Source: Microbacterium sp. ABRD28 (GTDB taxonomy: Bacteria > Actinomycetota > Actinomycetes > Actinomycetales > Microbacteriaceae). From it: a stretch of DNA of 64,000 nt. Location of the stretch: positions 868,001 to 932,000 of the forward strand of contig NZ_CP031015.1 in NCBI RefSeq assembly GCF_003850245.1, read 5' to 3'. Numbering within the stretch: the stretch's first letter is position 1; each line of letters begins with the position of its first letter. Shown here in pieces: positions 60,451 through 64,000 of the stretch. The notes beneath the pieces are model-generated. The model had not been told where the DNA came from. It worked only from the letters and a program-made list of their open reading frames with translations, and made no database searches. A program made the translations under genes and the position numbers.

Positions 60451-60960
60451 TCAGCCCGCGTCGACCCTCAGGTACTCCTCGCGGAGCGCGGGGTAATACG
60501 CGCTCCACTCGATCTCGGCGACGTCGCGCCCCTCGCGCGCCGCGACGAGCCGGTCGAGGTAGTACTCCCAGCCGGGGCCGATCGAGCCGACGTCCTCACC
60601 GCCGTCCAGCCGCTGGCCGAACGAGAGCAGGGTCTCGCCCTCGTCCTCCCTGAGCTCGAACCACAGGTGCCAGGTCCCTTCGCCGACAGCGGTGTCGGCG
60701 ACGAGCCGCCGTGGCTTGTCGCACTCGCGGATGGTGAAGGTCTCGGCCGGCACATTCTCACCCTCGGCGGTCATGCGGAACATCACCTGCCCGTCGGCCG
60801 GGTCGCCCTCCCACGTGCCGATCCACCGCTCGAGCCGGTCGGCGTCGGTCAGGTCGCGCCACACCTTCTTCGCCGAGGCGGTGAACGTCCTCCGCAGCAC
60901 CAGGTGGCGCTCATCGTCGATGGTCTCGACCGTTCCGGTCACCCGCGGGGTATCTGTCAT
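60451..60960 (-). CDS. SRPBCC-domain (AHSA1-like) protein
   Basis: A 169-residue START/Bet v1-type protein with the AHSA1 pattern: HLVLRRTFTASAKKVWRDLTDADRLERWIG at the start and FGQRLDGGEDVGSIGPGWEYYLDRLVAAREG near the end. Such proteins bind hydrophobic ligands or, less often, modulate Hsp90-like partners. The ATG at 60960 overlaps the stop of the upstream APH-family gene (ATGA), so the two are coupled. Confidence 0.82.
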   Translation of the reverse strand: MTDTPRVTGTVETIDDERHLVLRRTFTASAKKVWRDLTDADRLERWIGTWEGDPADGQVMFRMTAEGENVPAETFTIRECDKPRRLVADTAVGEGTWHLWFELREDEGETLLSFGQRLDGGEDVGSIGPGWEYYLDRLVAAREGRDVAEIEWSAYYPALREEYLRVDAG

Positions 60961-61700
60961 GTCGCGTTCCACAGCTCTCGGTAGTACGTCATCCGACTCC
61001 GGTCCGGGGCGATGCCGTAGGCCTCGAGCAGAGTCTCGGTCCATCCTGGCCCATAGTTCCACTCCAGGCTCATCGCGGCGACGGCGATGTCGGCCCAGCG
61101 GTCGGCGACGCCGAGCGCGCCGAGATCGACGTGCCCCGAGACGGTCCCCTCGTCGGTGAGCACCGTGTTGGGGCTGCAGGCGTCGCCGTGGCAGACCACG
61201 AGGTCCTCCTCGTCGGGTGCCTCCCGCAGAGGCTCGGGCACACGGATGCCGCGGCGCGCCGCCCCCGCGAGACGATCGGCGACCCGCCACGAGAACGGGC
61301 AGTCGGTCACGGGGAGCCGGTCGTGGAGCGATCGGAGGCCCACCCCGATCGCCGACACGGCGATCCCGGGTGCCGCGATCCACCGCGGCGCGACGGCACT
61401 CTCGCCCGGGAGAGCCTCGGTGACGAGCCACTCCTCGTCGTCATCTCCGCCCCGCGCGATCACTCTCGGCACCGGTGTGAATGCGGCCGCCCACACCAGG
61501 CGCTCCGCCTCCCCCTCGACGGTGGTCTCGGCGTTTCTCGGTCCCCACTTCACGTAGCGGATGCCGGCGGCCCCGGTCGCGCGGAAGGTCAGCCCACCCA
61601 GTCCGTTCCGCCAGACGGGTATCAGGTCGTCAGAGCCGGCGAGATGGCGCACCCGCGTGGGCACCACCACCTCGTCCGTCGGAATCGACACGCGAGCCAC
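60957..61700 (-). CDS. APH(3')-family phosphotransferase
   Basis: A 247-residue kinase of the aminoglycoside-3'-phosphotransferase fold. The catalytic loop VVCHGDACSPNTVL and the metal-binding GHVDLGALGVADRWADIA are intact. Such proteins phosphorylate aminoglycosides or related sugars; in an environmental actinobacterium the physiological substrate is open, and resistance is only a possibility. Coupled to an SRPBCC gene. Confidence 0.85.
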   Translation of the reverse strand: MARVSIPTDEVVVPTRVRHLAGSDDLIPVWRNGLGGLTFRATGAAGIRYVKWGPRNAETTVEGEAERLVWAAAFTPVPRVIARGGDDDEEWLVTEALPGESAVAPRWIAAPGIAVSAIGVGLRSLHDRLPVTDCPFSWRVADRLAGAARRGIRVPEPLREAPDEEDLVVCHGDACSPNTVLTDEGTVSGHVDLGALGVADRWADIAVAAMSLEWNYGPGWTETLLEAYGIAPDRSRMTYYRELWNAT

Positions 61701-61738
61701 CCTAGCCCGGCGGGGTTTGGTACCCTGGTACCCGCAAC

Positions 61739-61830
61739 AAGGGGAGTACTCCCGTTTGCGGCGTGCCCGTCAATACGAATCCGATGCAGCGTTCCGGGCC
61801 GCCGACCCACTCTGGGCGGAGGAGACCTTG
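61739..61830 (+). ncRNA. yybP-ykoY (manganese) riboswitch, copy 2
   Basis: AAGGGGAGTACTCCC (61739-61753) and GGAGGAGACCTTG (61818-61830) are the two conserved boxes of the yybP-ykoY class, in the right order and spacing before a TerC gene. Between them the stems are degenerate in sequence. A GGTACC pair separated by two bases lies upstream and may be part of the promoter. Confidence 0.8.
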
Positions 61831-61869
61831 GGCGGTACGACGCCTGCCCTCACTCTTGGAGCATTTTCC

Positions 61870-62904
61870 GTGGACATCACTCCTCTCGTCTGGATCATCA
61901 CGATCGCGGTCACCATCGCGTTCTTCATCTACGAGTTCTTCGCCCATGTGCGAAAGCCCCACGAGCCGAGCATCGGCGAGTCGGCCCGCTGGTCGGCCTT
62001 CTACATCGGCCTCGCCCTCATCTTCGGCGTCGTCATCGGCATGGTCTGGGGTTGGGACTTCGGTGGCGAGTACTACGCCGGCTACCTCACCGAGAAGGCG
62101 CTGTCGATCGACAACCTCTTCGTCTTCCTCATCGTCATGACCGGGTTCGCGGTGCCGAAGATCTATCAGCAGAAGGTGCTGATGATCGGCATCGTGATCG
62201 CGCTGGTCATGCGTGGAGCGTTCATCGCGGTCGGTGCGGCCCTCATCGAGAACTTCTCGTGGATCTTCTACATCTTCGGGGCGCTGCTGCTGTTCCTGGC
62301 CTACCGACAGGCGTTCTCGCACGGCGAGTCCGACCCCGCCAACGGCAAGTTCATGACGTTCGTGCGTCGTCACCTGCCGGTCAGCGACGAGTACAACGGC
62401 GACAAGCTGACCGTCAAGAAGGACGGTCGTCGGTTCGTCACCCCGATGCTGCTCGTCATCGTCGCGATCGGGTTCGTCGACCTCATCTTCGCCGTCGACT
62501 CGATCCCCGCGATCTACGGTCTGACCGAGGAGGCGTACATCGTCTTCGTCGCCAACGCATTCGCCCTGATGGGTCTGCGTCAGCTGTACTTCCTCATCGG
62601 CGGTCTGCTGGAGCGCCTGGTCTACCTCGCACAGGGTCTCGCGGTCATCCTCGCCTTCATCGGCGTGAAACTCGTCTTCCACGCTCTCCACGTCAACGAG
62701 CTGCCCTTCATCAACGGCGGCGAGCCGCTGCTGTGGGTTCCCGAGATCCCGATCTGGCTGTCGCTGCTCTTCATCGCCGGCACGATCACGGTGGCGACGA
62801 TCGCGAGCCTCATCAAGACCCGCAACGACCGCGAGGCGAAGGACCGTGAGCAGATCGAGGGCGAGCCGGTCGTCGTCGCGAAGGACGAGTCGCGCGGCTC
62901 GTGA
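61870..62904 (+). CDS. TerC-family membrane protein (metal exporter), copy 2
   Basis: A 344-residue paralog of the protein at 53079-54107, with the same nine-helix plan and the motifs EKALSIDNLFVFLIVMTGFAVP and VDLIFAVDSIPAIYGL. The GTG at 61870 follows TTGGAG at a good distance. Its own Mn2+ riboswitch is upstream. Two riboswitch-controlled TerC proteins in 10 kb suggest different affinities or conditions for metal export. Confidence 0.9.
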   Translation: MDITPLVWIITIAVTIAFFIYEFFAHVRKPHEPSIGESARWSAFYIGLALIFGVVIGMVWGWDFGGEYYAGYLTEKALSIDNLFVFLIVMTGFAVPKIYQQKVLMIGIVIALVMRGAFIAVGAALIENFSWIFYIFGALLLFLAYRQAFSHGESDPANGKFMTFVRRHLPVSDEYNGDKLTVKKDGRRFVTPMLLVIVAIGFVDLIFAVDSIPAIYGLTEEAYIVFVANAFALMGLRQLYFLIGGLLERLVYLAQGLAVILAFIGVKLVFHALHVNELPFINGGEPLLWVPEIPIWLSLLFIAGTITVATIASLIKTRNDREAKDREQIEGEPVVVAKDESRGS

Positions 62905-62929
62905 CGTCTCGGCGAACCCGTTAGCCTGG

Positions 62930-62989
62930 TGTCAGCGATACGGCGGTGACACTCAGTCCCATGGAGACTGACACGCCGTGTCGCTGACA
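62930..62989. terminator. Long imperfect palindrome after the second terC
   Basis: TGTCAGCGATACGGCG (62930-62945) pairs with CGCCGTGTCGCTGACA (62974-62989) with a single T-G wobble, and an inner CAGTC/GACTG stem closes the loop. It may end the terC transcript, or be a dispersed palindromic element. No U-run. Confidence 0.6.
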
Positions 62990-63015
62990 GGCGGAACGGT
63001 TCGAAGGGGAACGGC

Positions 63016-63777
63016 ATGGAGATCTCGGGCGCAGCAGCCCTCGTCACCGGCGGCGCGAGCGGGCTCGGCCTCGCCACCGCCGACAGACTCGCCCGCGCGG
63101 GTGCCGTCGTGACCATCGTCGATCTGCCCTCATCGCCCGGAGCCGAGGCCGCGGCCGGCTTCGGTGGGGCCTTCGCCCCCGCCGATGTCACCGACCCCGA
63201 GCAGGTCGCCGCCGCGGTCGCCACGGCGGCGAGCACAGGACCGCTGCGCATCGTCGTGAACTGCGCCGGGATCGCCCCGCCGGCCAAGGTGCTCGACCGT
63301 GACGGCCGGCCCACGCCCCTGGCCGACTTCGAACGCCTCATCCGGGTGAACCTCATCGGCACGTACAACGTGATCGCGCAGGGCTCCGCGGCCATCGCCC
63401 GCACCGAGCCCACCGCCTCCGGAGACCGGGGCGTCATCGTCAACACCGCCAGCGTCGCCGCCTTCGACGGGCAGATCGGTCAGCCGGCCTATGCGGCGAG
63501 CAAGGGAGGCGTGCACGCCATGACCCTTCCGATCGCGCGCGAACTGGCCCGCCACGCCATCCGGGTCGTCACGATCGCCCCCGGCATCATGGAGACCCCG
63601 ATGCTGAAGGGCCTGCCGCAGGCGGCTCAGGACTCGCTCGGCGAACAGGTGCCCTACCCCGCGCGCCTTGGAAGGCCCGACGAATACGCCTCCCTGGTGC
63701 AGCAGATCGTCGAGAACGGCTACCTCAACGGCGAGACGATCCGCCTCGACGGCGCGATCCGGATGGCTCCCCGATGA
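63016..63777 (+). CDS. SDR-family dehydrogenase, 3-hydroxyacyl-CoA dehydrogenase type
   Basis: A 253-residue short-chain dehydrogenase with TGGASGLG (10-17), NCAG, the catalytic Ser in NTASVAAF and YAASK. The pattern, including IAPGIMETPML and the missing usual TGxxxGIG, resembles the HSD10/type II 3-hydroxyacyl-CoA dehydrogenase branch. It overlaps the next gene, an enoyl-CoA hydratase, by four bases, so a fatty-acid or aromatic acyl-CoA beta-oxidation step is likely. GAAGGGG ribosome binding site. Confidence 0.87.
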   Translation: MEISGAAALVTGGASGLGLATADRLARAGAVVTIVDLPSSPGAEAAAGFGGAFAPADVTDPEQVAAAVATAASTGPLRIVVNCAGIAPPAKVLDRDGRPTPLADFERLIRVNLIGTYNVIAQGSAAIARTEPTASGDRGVIVNTASVAAFDGQIGQPAYAASKGGVHAMTLPIARELARHAIRVVTIAPGIMETPMLKGLPQAAQDSLGEQVPYPARLGRPDEYASLVQQIVENGYLNGETIRLDGAIRMAPR

Positions 63778-64000
63778 CCGGCGTCGCCGAGGACAGCATC
63801 CTCCTCGCCGTCGCGGACGACGGCCTCGCCCGGGTCACCTTCAACCGCCCCGCGCGGTTGAACGCGATGGACTTCGCGATGGCCGAACGCTGGCGCGAGA
63901 TCGCCCACCGGGTGGCCGACGACCCCGCGATCGGCGCGGTGATCCTGGATGCCGCGGGGCCCGCCTTCTGCGCGGGCGGCGACGTGGTGGCGATGTCGAC
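63774..64000 (+). CDS. Enoyl-CoA hydratase/isomerase, N-terminal part (partial)
   Basis: The first 75 residues of a crotonase-family protein, cut by the window end. The start VADDGLARVTFNRPARLNAMD and the oxyanion-hole block GPAFCAGGDVVAMS are diagnostic. The ATG overlaps the SDR stop (ATGA), so both are translated together. Specificity cannot be read because the C-terminal part is missing. Confidence 0.9.
   Translation, partial: MTGVAEDSILLAVADDGLARVTFNRPARLNAMDFAMAERWREIAHRVADDPAIGAVILDAAGPAFCAGGDVVAMS

Noticed and set aside
1-64000. Search for mobile elements, phage genes, tRNA or rRNA
   Set aside because: No transposase, integrase, phage structural gene, tRNA cloverleaf or rRNA segment was recognised by eye; a tRNAscan or profile search could not be run.

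Overview
This 64-kb window is high-GC chromosomal DNA from an actinobacterium. Gene content and sequence style point to Microbacteriaceae, most likely Microbacterium: a class-E-sortase-type LAATG wall anchor, small DUF7882-type proteins, many GTG starts, many ATGA/GTGA overlaps between genes, and -10-like hexamers very close to start codons. This placement is inference from style, not a database result. I saw no rRNA, tRNA, CRISPR array, integrase or insertion sequence.

Layout. 1-1241: end of a phenylacetate (paa) operon. 1416-8784: sugar-kinase-like ROK protein and small oxidoreductase/regulator units (MarR-, TetR- and NmrA-type genes with visible palindromic operators), a YdeI-like protein, a membrane protein and a quinone reductase. 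8791-14407: two head-to-head zinc-ribbon nucleases, a UBP zinc finger with a cNMP-domain/thioredoxin-reductase-like flavoprotein, a CinA-type amidase and small unknown proteins. 15189-30343: a xylan locus with GH3 glycosidase, ABC sugar importer, two LacI regulators, one ROK regulator, a wall-anchored GH10 xylanase, xylA and xylB. 30412-33814: small alarmone synthetase, coiled-coil protein, CPA2 antiporter. 34661-39930: a four-gene unit of ECF-like sigma factor, small coupled protein, cytoplasmic S8 protease with a perfect hexapeptide repeat, and a TPR-CHAT (caspase-like) protease; this is the best candidate for an undescribed system. 40124-48543: LysR-like effector domain without HTH, beta-helix protein, nei, lhr, and an ABC-F ATPase behind a leader peptide and a hairpin at its ribosome binding site. 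48725-49449: three 191-bp tandem units made of 57-bp palindromic modules. 49573-56000: hydrolase, Nudix, AlbA-domain protein, peptidase S51, TerC with a yybP-ykoY (Mn2+) riboswitch, J-domain protein. 55866-60428: D,D-carboxypeptidase, TPP riboswitch and ykoEDC-type thiamine/HMP ECF transporter. 60451-64000: SRPBCC protein, APH-family kinase, a second TerC with a second yybP-ykoY riboswitch, SDR dehydrogenase and a truncated enoyl-CoA hydratase.

How parts work together. In the xylan locus the wall-anchored xylanase should release xylo-oligomers, the ABC importer bring them in, the cytoplasmic GH3 enzyme cut them to xylose, and XylA/XylB feed xylulose-5-phosphate to the pentose phosphate pathway; LacI-type palindromes lie upstream of the importer, xylanase and xylA. 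In the sigma/S8/CHAT unit two cytoplasmic proteases of different class sit together under a dedicated sigma factor, which suggests a signal-triggered proteolytic response. Two separate TerC genes each behind the same riboswitch class indicate manganese-responsive metal export.
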